From positions 4,692,212-4,756,211 of the forward strand of contig ML133436.1 of the NCBI GenBank assembly GCA_003864495.1: 64,000 nt of DNA. Reading direction: 5' to 3'. Below the pieces are notes generated by a model. It did no database searches, was not told the origin of the DNA, and saw only the letters and a list, made by a program, of their open reading frames with translations. The position numbers and the translations under genes are program-made. The stretch is from Nemopilema nomurai. Lineage: Eukaryota; Cnidaria; Scyphozoa; Rhizostomeae; Rhizostomatidae. Of this stretch, positions 13,001-22,600 are shown piece by piece. Each line of letters starts with the position of its first letter. Position 1 is the first letter of the stretch.

Positions 13001-14655
13001 ATGCTTGAGATTACAGAGAGCTGGTGACTTTCCTCACTCTGCGGGAAAGTTTAGTCATGGCTCGAGCCAAGGACCCTTGGGGCAGAAAGCTTTCTGTGAG
13101 ATCAAAGGTGTATTACTAAGAGTGTCTATCTCTAGCAGCTGCAACACGGCAGCGTCGTGGGAAATGACCATTTATCCAGGAGAGCATTGCAAAGAATATC
13201 TAAGGCGAAGTAAAAGAACTTCAGTAAATTTGCTGCAAAAAAGAAAAGGAAGGCGTTATGAAATCTCACTATCGCAGGTATCGCATTAGCTAGCGTTTTG
13301 ATTGGCGAACGCGGGATACAACAACCGCTGGGCGACCGCACAGATGCCGCACAGTTCGACTACATCGCAGCCCTATTACCGGTTACAAGTATCAATAAGG
13401 TTTCCCAAATATTTCAAATTCCAACCGCAGCTGTAACATTTGCTGGAAAGGTCTTTTTTCTTGAAATGTGACTGTCTTCTAAGCAAACCGTGCGACAGTG
13501 TGGATCGGCCTCTGTATTTCATTAAATCCTGAATACTTGTACTCGCAAAAAATGTTTTGCAAAGTTACTTTTTTTTTGCGAACCCACCAAGGAGGCATGG
13601 TAAAGGGAATAGGGTTTAGTAGATGCATGTTAGAAAAGTTTTGAGCACGCGTTATTCTAGGGATTTGCCTGTTTTCTCACAAAAAGGGAGGGGCATGTCC
13701 CTAGCCCTTACGTTGGTTTCATCGGCTCTGAGAGTACTCCGGAGCCTAAATACTCAAATGTGTTCTGTGTCACAAGATATTTATTGATGAAGATTCATTG
13801 ATGTCTCTTGTCATGCTCCCTAGCAAATAATATATAACATAGATAAAACACTTACCCATGGACCGAAGCAGGAATGTATCGTTGATTGGCATTAGTTCTT
13901 CGGAATCAGGAAAACGCACCCCCAGGTGTAAGAAGGACTCTTCATGTGGTTCTCCAAAATGATACACTTTCAACTCGTAGCGAAATCCCTGGCGCAGGTT
14001 GACACCGTTAGAATAGCTTGAATACGAGACAATTGTGTAATTGAACTGCAACGCATAACCGCAATTTATGCAGAAACTGGACTGTCATGCCTAGTGCGAT
14101 ATTTCAGAATAATCAATAAAAGCTAGCATAATTCTAAGCAATATGATCATAGTGAAACTTATTCTAGGTCTGTCAATGTACCAGACAAGACTTGCCAGTG
14201 TAAATTGGACTACAACGTATACTATTGATGGAAGTTGAAACATTTATGTAAGTTAGGACAGCTTACAGCATGATCTCATTGTTGCAATTGAGTACCATGC
14301 TGACTTTACAGTTGTTCAGTACTAAATGACCTATTATAGTATATGTTAAGCATAGGTTATAATCCTTTGATTTATCGATTGCTCTGATCAAAACAAAACT
14401 CTCTTAACTGATTTAACCAACCACCGCTAGTCAAAGTAGCAACAAACAGGCAAAAGCCTCTTCTAGGCCCGTTTCGGTTTCCCTGCTCCTCACAAAAGCT
14501 CTTTGTGAAGTCTGTTGAGTTATTTTCAAAGACAATTAAATGAATTACATTCTTGGACCAAAGCTCTTACCTTGCTGAAGTGGTAGCAATTGTATAGTTT
14601 CTTTCGTGAGAATGTGGAGGACCAAACATAGAGTAATTAGCTGTCTCTTGTCCAT
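806..14655 (-). CDS. Receptor kinase (FN3-PAN-TM-TKL-like kinase), multi-exon
   Basis: Predicted type I membrane kinase. Exons in coding order: 14571-14655 (signal peptide), 13856-14045 (PA14-like), 7724-8044 (FN3), 7050-7337 (PAN), 5068-5299 (TM), then kinase exons 4472-4645, 3798-3951, 3140-3253, 2849-2933, 1749-1930 and 806-1051. Phases agree at every junction from the PA14-like exon to the stop. The one misfit is between the signal exon (ends phase 1) and the PA14-like exon (starts phase 0), so an exon there is missing or the 5' end differs. The kinase has [28 protein letters not shown] and AAPE, so it looks active. HRDLKSDN and GTVCWAAPE fit the TKL group with Ser/Thr or dual specificity better than HRDLAARN tyrosine kinases. 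Ligand and pathway are unknown. Joining ectodomain and kinase into one gene is inference from phase and order. Confidence 0.7.
1749..1930 (-). CDS. Kinase exon: activation segment end and APE
   Basis: Encodes [18 protein letters not shown], then [19 protein letters not shown] and [11 protein letters not shown]: the P+1 loop, the APE motif and helix F with its conserved Asp. The acceptor is TTCTTAG and the donor CAA|GTAAGA. Its first two bases (AC) complete a Asp codon with the final G of the DFG exon. Confidence 0.85.
2849..2933 (-). CDS. Kinase exon: DFG motif
   Basis: Short exon of 85 nt bearing VGDFGTAKL, the Mg-binding DFG, and a Lys-rich activation loop. The acceptor is TGACAG and the donor AATG|GTTTGT. 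It was found by asking what joins [10 protein letters not shown] (phase 0 out) to the APE exon (phase 1 in); it has exactly the required phases. The loop contains Ser and Thr but no Tyr. Confidence 0.8.
3140..3253 (-). CDS. Kinase exon: catalytic loop HRDLKSDN
   Basis: Encodes [14 protein letters not shown], then [17 protein letters not shown]: helix E and the catalytic loop with catalytic Asp, Lys two residues later and Asn. The Lys after HRDL is typical of Ser/Thr and TKL kinases. The acceptor is TATAG and the donor AAA|GTATGT. Confidence 0.85.
3798..3951 (-). CDS. Kinase exon: N-lobe strands 4-5 and hinge
   Basis: Encodes [15 protein letters not shown] and [19 protein letters not shown]. 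This matches the usual NIV.F.G segment, the gatekeeper region (IIMEYM) and the start of helix D. The acceptor is TTTTCAG and the donor TGG|GTAATT. Confidence 0.85.
4472..4645 (-). CDS. Kinase exon: glycine-rich loop and catalytic lysine
   Basis: Encodes the juxtamembrane end, then [13 protein letters not shown] (ATP-binding loop) and [11 protein letters not shown] with the ATP-binding Lys, and ends at a helix C segment (FGNEILTIR) whose Glu can pair with that Lys. The acceptor AG at 4646-4647 restores Glu across the junction with the membrane exon. Confidence 0.85.
5068..5299 (-). CDS. Transmembrane and juxtamembrane exon of the receptor kinase
   Basis: A hydrophobic run of about 22 residues ([20 protein letters not shown]) is followed by a stop-transfer KRRPGSG, as expected for a type I receptor. 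The juxtamembrane part is Tyr-rich ([15 protein letters not shown]), giving possible phosphorylation or adaptor sites. The donor is AAAGA|GTAAGT. Confidence 0.8.
5300..7049. other. Intron between PAN and TM exons, no coding signal seen
   Basis: Reading frames on both strands here have no recognisable motif and no paired splice sites that would keep phase. The interval holds a C-rich repeat fragment near 5731-5796 and is otherwise unremarkable. The PAN exon must be joined to the TM exon across it for the one-gene model to hold. Confidence 0.5.
5731..5796. repeat. Fragment of the 'ataagccccc' MITE family
   Basis: Contains AATAAGCCCCC twice and ends CTTATTCGAGGTCTTACGG, resembling one terminus of the element at 11730-12101 (TTCGAGGATTTACGG). 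Only one end is present, so it is a decayed or truncated copy. Confidence 0.45.
7050..7337 (-). CDS. PAN/apple domain exon of the receptor kinase
   Basis: Cys-rich domain with [20 protein letters not shown] and a later ITCKI: the central Cys pattern of PAN/apple domains, which bind proteins or sugars. The acceptor GTCTTCAG joins in phase to the FN3 exon (G+CA gives Ala). At the 3' end a weak donor, GTCA|GTTAAT, gives phase 1, exactly what the TM exon needs. If that donor is not used, translation stops 2 codons later at TAA, giving a secreted ectodomain. Confidence 0.7.
7724..8044 (-). CDS. Fibronectin type III exon of the receptor kinase
   Basis: A single 321-nt phase 1-1 exon of about 107 residues. 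Features typical of FN3: [16 protein letters not shown] at the start, and [19 protein letters not shown] with the Leu..Thr.Y core. Candidate N-glycosylation sites are NTT, NWT, NLT and NYT, fitting an extracellular location. The acceptor is TTTTTAG and the donor AACG|GTGAGA. Confidence 0.8.
8276..10347. mobile_element. Outer DNA transposon with about 22-bp TIRs
   Basis: The left end GTATTTACTCTAATATTCCC and the inverted right end (reverse complement GTATTTACTCTAATTTTCCC) differ at one position and bound about 2.07 kb. The subterminal DNA is rich in (T)AATCCCGC-like motifs. No intact transposase was seen, so it is probably non-autonomous. It lies in the intron between the FN3 and PA14-like exons and itself contains another element at 8531-10133. 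Confidence 0.6.
8531..10133. mobile_element. Nested element with TTAA target duplication
   Basis: TTAA lies on both sides (8527-8530 and 10134-10137). The ends read AGGACTTATGCCACCTA on the left and, inverted on the right, AGGATTTATGCCACCTA. A second inverted pair lies inside (CACGTGATACTGTGACGTAG near 8682 against its near reverse complement near 9975-10000). A TTAA target suggests a piggyBac-type mechanism. A short frame near 8867 begins MPNCVANGC, faintly like a THAP zinc finger, but stops within about 40 codons. Confidence 0.55.
11730..12101. mobile_element. Small MITE, TA-flanked, C-rich interior
   Basis: The ends are perfect inverted repeats (CCGTAAATCCTCGAA and TTCGAGGATTTACGG) flanked by TA on both sides. 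The roughly 370-bp body has several AATAAGCCCCC-like motifs and no coding capacity. TA flanks suggest mobilisation by a Tc1/mariner-like transposase. Confidence 0.6.
12102..13855. other. Intron sequence, no gene seen
   Basis: This is the rest of the large intron between the PA14-like and FN3 exons. Reading frames such as 12948-13289 (plus) show no domain motif and are not flanked by compatible splice sites. Confidence 0.45.
13856..14045 (-). CDS. PA14-like ectodomain exon of the receptor kinase
   Basis: Encodes [20 protein letters not shown], then [20 protein letters not shown] and [13 protein letters not shown]. The order 'L..G.RYE..V.H....D..L.LGV..P' resembles the C-terminal half of PA14/GLEYA-type carbohydrate-binding domains. 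The N-terminal half was not found. The donor ATGG|GTAAG joins the FN3 exon in phase (G+AA gives Glu). The domain assignment is tentative; the exon call is firmer. Confidence 0.6.
14571..14655 (-). CDS. Candidate signal-peptide exon of the receptor kinase
   Basis: Starts [16 protein letters not shown]: a charged N-terminus and hydrophobic core typical of a signal peptide. It ends at a strong donor (CAGCAAG|GTAAGA). Its phase 1 end does not fit the phase 0 start of the PA14-like exon, so at least one exon of 3n+2 nt must lie between, or this exon belongs to another isoform. Confidence 0.5.
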
Positions 14656-14738
14656 TTCTGTCTTTTGTCCTCAAGTCAATAAGACCCTTGAAATGAGGAA
14701 ACTCGGCTTAAAACACTCCTTTCTATACCAAAACTTAC

Positions 14739-14822
14739 TAATTGATTAAAATCGATGGCTCCTGAAACTGTTCTAAATTTGTATTGCACTTTTCTCTCAG
14801 GCGAGCCAGAAAATGACGGAAA
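14739..14822 (-). CDS. Orphan candidate exon upstream of the kinase gene
   Basis: An 84-nt open segment between an acceptor (CTTGTGCTCCAG) and a strong donor (TTA|GTAAGT), encoding FPSFSGSPERKVQYKF and VSGAIDFNQL. Its phase 0 end would join the PA14-like exon directly, skipping the signal exon. No domain is recognised. It may be an alternative 5' exon or chance. Confidence 0.25.
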
Positions 14823-16440
14823 CTGGAGCACAAGAAGTCTTTAAATATTCTTTGATAGAAATTCTATCAATAATTGGTCAGATTTTTGCGACCCTTGGCT
14901 TGCCCCAAGTCTTTCAATGACTGATTGATTGTTAGTGCATTGTTTTTTGCTAGCGCAAGTGCATATGTTCCAAAACCACTATGCTTTTAGGGAGATAAAG
15001 TACCTTAATAAAAACTGAATAATTTCAGCGTGAAGATTGAGACTAGTCACTTTCATCAAATAAAGCTAAATTTTAGAATATATGAATGAGAAACTTCATT
15101 TTAGGATGAATACTGTTTCTAGGCAAAACGTGTCAATTAAAAACGTTTGAAATAATTGATAAAATGGTTTGGAATTTTCTTTGCAATGACTTTATTGCAA
15201 TTAAAAGCAATCTAATGATTACACAGTCTAGCATTTCTGCAAAGTGCTGAGTTCTAATTGGGCTCTTTCATGCACAGAAATTTTTGATCGACTCATCAAG
15301 GATAAAAAACTTTTCTCTTCGATAAACGCTAATTTTATTAGTTATTATCACCAGCATTCAAATAGAGGAATCATAATGGGATGAAAAGTATAATCAAGCA
15401 AGGTAAGAGTGCAACTACTTGAATAAATAATAATAGACGTTTGGAGAGGTCACCTGAAATATGCTGTCTTTCGGTGTCAGGAGAAAACTGGTTTTCAAAC
15501 CAACAAGCTCCTTAGGTCATTTCTGCCTATACACTGAACTACTCCTGCTATTGCTTCCATGATGTACAATTCTAGTAGCTGAACGGCTTGACATGCTAAT
15601 CTAAGACAAATTTTGAAGACATCTCTATGCCAACAGATGTCAATAGCCTAGGTAAAAAGTATTCTTAGCATTAGTTCGATTAATTTATTTTTTTATAGAA
15701 ATTATAATATTTTCCTATTTATGAGCTTTTTAGTACAATGAACGTCTACAACTGAGACTGTTTCCAAAATTCTTTAAATTGTTTTTAAATTTCTACTTCT
15801 ATAAAGCCTTACTTTAACAATTATGTTAAAGTATAAATCAAGTATAAATCAATTAACAAATATAAATCAAGAATTAAAGTAAGCATAATAAGTTAAAATT
15901 AGGTGAAGGTTTTATTCGCTTTTGTTGTGCAAATTTGCTCTATGTTTAAACAAGAATGCTTCTTAGAGCAGCTTATTAACGAAGTGTAATTGTATATTTA
16001 CAACACAGTTTATGACAGCATTTATGTAAAGATTTGGCATGCATTCTTTAAACAGTATTTACTATGAAATAGGCTCGCTATTATTTGCCTGAATGCATCT
16101 ACCCCTTAATCTACTGTCCTACTTCTTGCATTACAATACTTCGACCATGGTGACTTAGTTCTTCTAAAGACGTACAGAGGAAACGTTCCACATTGACAAT
16201 CAGTTCTTACTTGCACCTGCTTTACGCTAGATGTCAAATAATTTGTTAATGAGATGGAAATAGCCAAGACACCATTGCAAATGCTTAATTTAGAAGTTAC
16301 TGAATGTTAGCAAGACAGGAATGTAGAAAAGAGCAGCCTTCTGTTTGGAACTACGTTTTCTTTACAACTAGATTCTTTGGCTACCGGAGATAGCTTTTGA
16401 TAAACTACATAATACTTCTATCATCGAGATCATCAGTCTC
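14823..16440. other. Region between the kinase and giant protease genes
   Basis: AT-rich and without supported exons. A minus-strand AATAAA near 15915-15910 is a possible polyadenylation signal for the upstream protease gene, about 530 nt after its stop. Confidence 0.45.
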
Positions 16441-16671
16441 TTAGTTCCTTTTCATCATTTGGTCAATCCACCTCTTGTACTGTGACACTCTTGCAAAAAC
16501 AGTGTAGCCCGCCTTGGCGTCGCACCTCCCTGAGCCCCAACTCACAGCTCCATGGAGGACCCAACTGCCATTAGGCCCTGTCTGGCAGACAAACGGGCCC
16601 CCACTATCACCATGACACCCGCTAACCCTTGTTGCGCCACCATGACCAGCACAGACCATGTTTTCAGTAAT
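16441..16671 (-). CDS. Giant gene: protease exon with catalytic Ser
   Basis: Last exon. Encodes [24 protein letters not shown] with the nucleophile Ser, and [11 protein letters not shown], then a C-terminal helix ([10 protein letters not shown]) and stop. The residue six before Ser is Ser (chymotrypsin position 189), predicting a hydrophobic S1 pocket rather than cleavage after Arg/Lys. The acceptor is CTTTAG. Confidence 0.9.
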   Translation of the reverse strand: MTENMVCAGHGGATRVSGCHGDSGGPFVCQTGPNGSWVLHGAVSWGSGRCDAKAGYTVFARVSQYKRWIDQMMKRN

Positions 16672-19600
16672 CTAAAGTCAAGAAGTTGGTTGCGTGTGAT
16701 GACGGCAAGGGGAGGTTTAATAAATGATGTAGAGCCAAACATCAGAGATCAATGACACAAGTAAAGGTCGTTCACAAGAAAATTAAAGTAGAAACAGAAA
16801 AATAGCAGTAAGAGTCAGTTTGTAAAAATAGAAAACTATTTTTGGAAGCCTTTGGTAAGATTCGACTGACTGTATACAAAGAGACACGTAATTGAATACA
16901 TTACATTTTAATGCTACAGTCTACCTTTTTGGTTTAAATTGCTTGACAATAAGAAAGCCCTTGGTCATTTCACGTCATTACAGCTTTTAAATGCTTCTGC
17001 TATTCATAGCATTTCTATACCACAAAACTCTTAGAAAATGGTGTTTTTATAAGAATATCTCGGAAGTCAATTCAAGCAGGAAATTTTTCTAGCTTATATT
17101 TGAAATAAAAAATGATTGTCTACCCAGCAAACCATGCAATATTTAAAAGAAGGTTAGCAAAGTGCCTACCTTTATTCCGAGATTCTTTGTGTTGAGACTG
17201 GAGCACTCGTTATTGCTAACCACCGGCATTTTTCCTTGCTGCAATGTGTGATGCATACTTCCTGGATGCTTGATTTTTCCCCATCCTGAAAGACGTCACT
17301 ACATTTTACCATAAAACCTTTTTAGCAACAGCATGAAACATTGATGAAAATAAGTCAAAAAAGCTCTTTAGAAGGTACCTGGATCTAATTTCCTAGCTTG
17401 CGCAGGTGATGATATGATATTGAGGGCCAGACAAATTGGTGATGCGATTTTGATAGCTAGAGTATACGCAGAAACGCAGAGAGAGAACACCAAAAACAAT
17501 ATTTCAAAAAGAATGGAAGTGATCCAGCTCAAGGTATGGCATAAATGGATCATGAAGCAATCGCGTCACTTGAACTGCGTACCTGTGATGAAGCACTGTG
17601 TTCCAACAGGAACCTCGTTTTCGTGGTCAGGCAGGCAGACCGGTTTGACGTACTTCCCGAATGTGACTGGGCGGGACAGCTTCATCAGTGCAATATCATT
17701 ATTCAGTGTTCTTCTCGAGTAGTCGGGGTGGGCTATGATCTTCTGCACTTGAATGTCTTCGTGTTTCCCGTCAGAGCTTTCTGTGAATATGTGTTCACCA
17801 ACCCTAAGAATAAGGGTTTACGATTTTAGAATTGATTTCTTCAACTTTTGAAAAAAATTCAGTCAATAACGGTTGCATCTATAAACGACATACACCTCAA
17901 CTAGCAATACAGTAATGCAAAAAAATATATAATTTTCCTTAGGTTCTCATTTCTCATTTCCTTGAAATATTTTTGCTTATTGATTTCAGATGTATAGTGA
18001 CAGTCTTGGGAAGAATTCCTAGCTAAATTGTTGAAAAAGTATGTTGGATGTTGCAGCAATTATTCCCAGCCTTTTGCTAGAGCCGGTTTTTCTATTCCAA
18101 AAGTTGCAAACCACGTAGAATATTTAGCAAAATGTTTTCTCTCATACATATCCCTGCTTTGCATTTCAGTTTTGTAACATTTGAATATTAAGAGAATGTA
18201 GAAAAAGTGAAATGAGTCGGTTGGTGGGTACCTAAATATTTGTGTCATTCACTTGAAATTTTAAACAACACGGCTTGTAACTGTGCAAAGAGTGAATTTA
18301 TCAGTACAAAATCTCTTGTCAAAGGTGGCAAAGCAGTTGCTTTAGAAAATAAGCGGTATTTTTATTGACTCTTACTCTGGCTCCTTAACTTTGTATTAAC
18401 TGAACAGAACAGAACTCGTTAGCTTCCTAATCTCTAGAATCAAACGTGTAACAGTTTTTATTTATGAAGTTTTCAATTGAAATTATCATGCTTCTGTTAA
18501 TGTTCAGAAGATGGACTGCACTACCTGATCTTAAGCCGCATTGCAATTTTTCCAGCCACACAATGGGCAGCAGTAACTACCCAGTTGGGTGCGACCAGTG
18601 CACCTCCGCACATTGGACTGTTCATGAATAACATCAATATTTGCCAAGGCCATGCACCCTTCTTGGCGTCTTCGCCTGCAATAACTCTGCTATGAGCTAT
18701 CTCGGGTTTTCCGCATGTTCCTTGGTGGAAATGAAGAATTATTTATAACTCAGCATCAATAAAATTCACCGGTGCCTGGTACAGGTATCGGGTATAGCGA
18801 ATAGGTTGGGGCAGATAAATTTGCAAAAGGTTGTAATTAAGGCTACAATAGATGTCTCCTAAAATCCTTTCTGATTATTATCTCCATAATTTGATGTCTC
18901 CTATAATCCTTTCTGATTACTATCTCCATAATTTGCTTTTTTGCTTGCCCGTCCAAGCATTAGAGACCCCAAAGAGGCTTTCTCGCAGAAATGTGGACAC
19001 ATGTCAGTTTGCCCTGTGATGATGTAATAATGTTTACAAACAAGCTCAAATGATTGTCCTTTGATGATGCAAAGATGACGTATGGGAAGCTCAAGGGGAG
19101 AGCTCTCTTCCAGGCATAAATTTGCAAGTATGCTATTTTCAAAAAACGTTTGTGCGCATGTTCTGGTGCATCGAGATATACGATGCTTTTGATTAGCATT
19201 AGTAAAGTTGAAAAGGCAAGAAGCTCAGAGACTTCCTTGTCCCATTTGACTCTAGTCGTTATCAAAATTGATACTTTATCTTACAATAGCAAGAAAAATC
19301 GATGCCATTACTCTTGCATACTAATGTAGTACTTACAAAGTACCTTTTTCTCATTTGTACCAGGATACATTTATTCACATACTTTAATTGAAGTGCTGTT
19401 TTATTTCTTACCTGCTGTGGGCTGATCTGTGACAACACTTGTCGCCGGGGGTTCTGTTGGTCTTTGTGTGCCGCCTGCGAAAGACAAGCCATGTCACATG
19501 CCATCTTTGGCAACTTTGGCAAACTTGCATTTTAAAAACAGAACTTGCATTTTCAAACTTGAGACATCTTGCTTGACTAACTTGCTACCAATGTATATGT

Positions 19601-22600
19601 TATAAAAAATTTATCCTCTTAGATGCTGTTTAAATAATTCTATGTGACATCAAAATGAAGCAAAAAGTCATTTTTAGTATTTATGCATTGCTTTTAAGTA
19701 GACAATCAATTTGATGAACATCTAGAAAACCATAATGTAGTTTAAAACCTGCAAAATTGGATATCTTCTCTTCATAACTTCTCTCAAATTGCATTTTAGA
19801 AGAAAAGGTTTTCTTCAAATATAATTTTAGATGATTTGCACTTATAGAATTTGAGGCAGCGTTTTATTATTTGAGAGGCAATTTAATCGACATTAAGTTC
19901 TTACATTAAAGTCTTTAACTAACCAAATCTTAGCTCGTTTAGTTAGACCTGTATCCATTAAAGATAGCTCACGCTGTTGTTAAGAAGTGGCAATGTTTCT
20001 TCAATTCTCTTATAAGTAGATTGTCCCAACAAAAACCCCTTGGGTGTTTCGCGATTCATGTCTCATTTTACCTGATGTGCAGAATCCGCATGTCTTTGGG
20101 CAGTTTCGCTTCATGTATTTTACAAATCTTTGTGTGCAGTAATTTTTCTTCTGGTAGTACTGACATAGAGATACCTTGTCCATGCAGTCTATTAAAATAG
20201 AAGCACCAGCTCGAAATGCACTTTATTGAAATAGCTTAAGAGCTGAGGTGAATTGTTAAAAGTTATTTTGAATTACAAGCAAAACCGCAATAATTATATT
20301 TCTATGTTAAATTTAAGTTCTTTTATGTGTAGCCCCATTCTAGTTTCCGGTTTTGTATTTATGAATAAGTCTTTTGAATTAAATGGATTTGTTCCTTAAA
20401 ACTAAGGATAGATTTAACAAGGATTAAAGCCAGCATAGCACTGATGTAAGATTTTTTCTTCCTCCTTATTTGGTTTAAAAATCAAGATTGCGTATGGCAT
20501 ACCTGCGGTTGTAAATGGTACTGCAAAAATGAAAAAATTAGAATTAATTTTTCATGACATATAAAATTTTAAAAGAAAACAGTAAGTTGTGTAAAGCTAA
20601 CGTTGAAAATCTCCAACCGGTAAATAAACCTAGGCCACTTCATGCCATTTTCTCATAAGAAGACAAGCATACCAGTTCTTGGTGGTTTTGTTACCAAAGG
20701 TGGTTGGGTTGCTTCACCTATAATCAAAAGAGATGCCATTGCAAACAGCCAGCTTTGAGAAAGAGATGCCACAGAGCTCAAAAGTGGGAGACTTTGATGG
20801 GTATGCTTTTCTGTATGAATATACAAATCATTGAGAACAACTGACTACTGAGTAAGTAATTGTCTTAGGAATAACTGCCGGTTGCTGCTCATCATAATCT
20901 GGTCTTTTCTATTGCAGTGACAAGATACCTTGTCAAACCTGAAACAAATGTCATATTTTTGTAAACGTCTCGTCGTTTTGCGTTACTTCTGTATTTGTAG
21001 GGTGATGATGTGACGGTTTAGTTGTCATTCCGTATCCCGCACGTTGACGTATTCGAAGTAATGCAAAGTGAATTCACGAAAGCAAATGTTTGAGATGTAA
21101 GCATCACCTGGTTTGCAGAACTTGCACGACAAGGGACAGTTTCGCTTCATGTAGCTTCCATACTGATCATGTGTGCAGTAGCCTTTGTTCACGTAATAGC
21201 TGCAACGCGTAATCGTGTCCATACAGGCATCTGCGAGGAATTAGTTTCTTAAAGCGAGTATATGTGAAAAATCATCATACAAGTTCTTTGATTTCCCAAA
21301 GATTCACCAAATGATCGCGCTTGGGACTTTCTTGATGCCAAAATTTATAACTTTTGCTACTAATGATGTTACTTACTCAAATCAGAACGAATTAACTTGC
21401 CCTTGCTATCAAAAACAGTCTTTGCATTTATGCTAATATTGAGATTGATCAGCAAAGTACTTTTGGCCAAGAGCAGCTTCACACAACTTTTCCATAATTC
21501 AATGCTGGTCTATATTTGCCATTACTGACATATCATTGAAGCTTTTGTTTACAAAATTCATCTAGAACAAGTCTTGAATATTAATCGTTTTAAATATTAT
21601 TTGCAGAAAAAAATGATTTGCAAATTACCTTTTCCCATTGCAAATGCCTCTGTAAAAGAAATGAAGGTCCATTATCTATTTATTTGGCACTCGTTGGCTC
21701 ATTGGAAAGCAAAATCAAATGTAAACAAGAAAGGATTCAATCAAAAATCGCAGCTTGATTAGTTTTCTCGAAAGCTAGCAGGTCAGTTTCTTAAACATAC
21801 TTAGATAGAATAAAATTTACTGGTGGTTAAAAATGGCTTATGTTAAAAGACATTTTTGAGATTCATTTAACTACCTGGCTTGCAAATTTGGCACGTTTTC
21901 GGACAGTTTCGAATCATATAATCCTGAAATCTATGATCGGTGCAATAGCCTTTCTTCTGATACCAACCACAGATGTGAACTGTGTCCATGCAGTCTGTGG
22001 AAAGAGAAAGGGAACATTGTTAATGCCTTATGTATATGCTTGACTGGTATACAATGCTTGAAAAATTTTAATTATAAATATTAGCTAACTATTTAACTAG
22101 TAGTTATCATTCAATGTTAATTTATATGAATATAAGCTTCAATAAAAATGCAAACTTGCCTGGTGTTGTGAATGGAACTAGGAGAAAATTTGATAGAATT
22201 AGTTTAAATCTGACAACTTCTATGCAAATTATTTGATTAATCAGCGATTATCAAATGATCATATCATTAACAAGTAATTATCAAATGGTCATGTAATTAA
22301 TAAGTGTCTTCACCACCTATGCAATTTATTTTAAGTCTCATTTCACGTATTGAAATAATTTCCCTAAAAATGGTAGATGGAGTATATAAAGGCATAGGGC
22401 TAGATTTCCGATGAGTCATTTTCAAGCCCTCATGAGAGGTTTAAGTTAGAAGGTTACAATCCCATCCTCTCAGTACTTGGATTGAAAGAGTCTTTGTAAG
22501 TCAAGTGAAGGTTGCACATCATTAAAGCGTTATATTATCTTGCTTTCAATCTATACAAAAGGACGGTGGCTAATGAATTCTAGAACGGCAGCTCCGGAAA

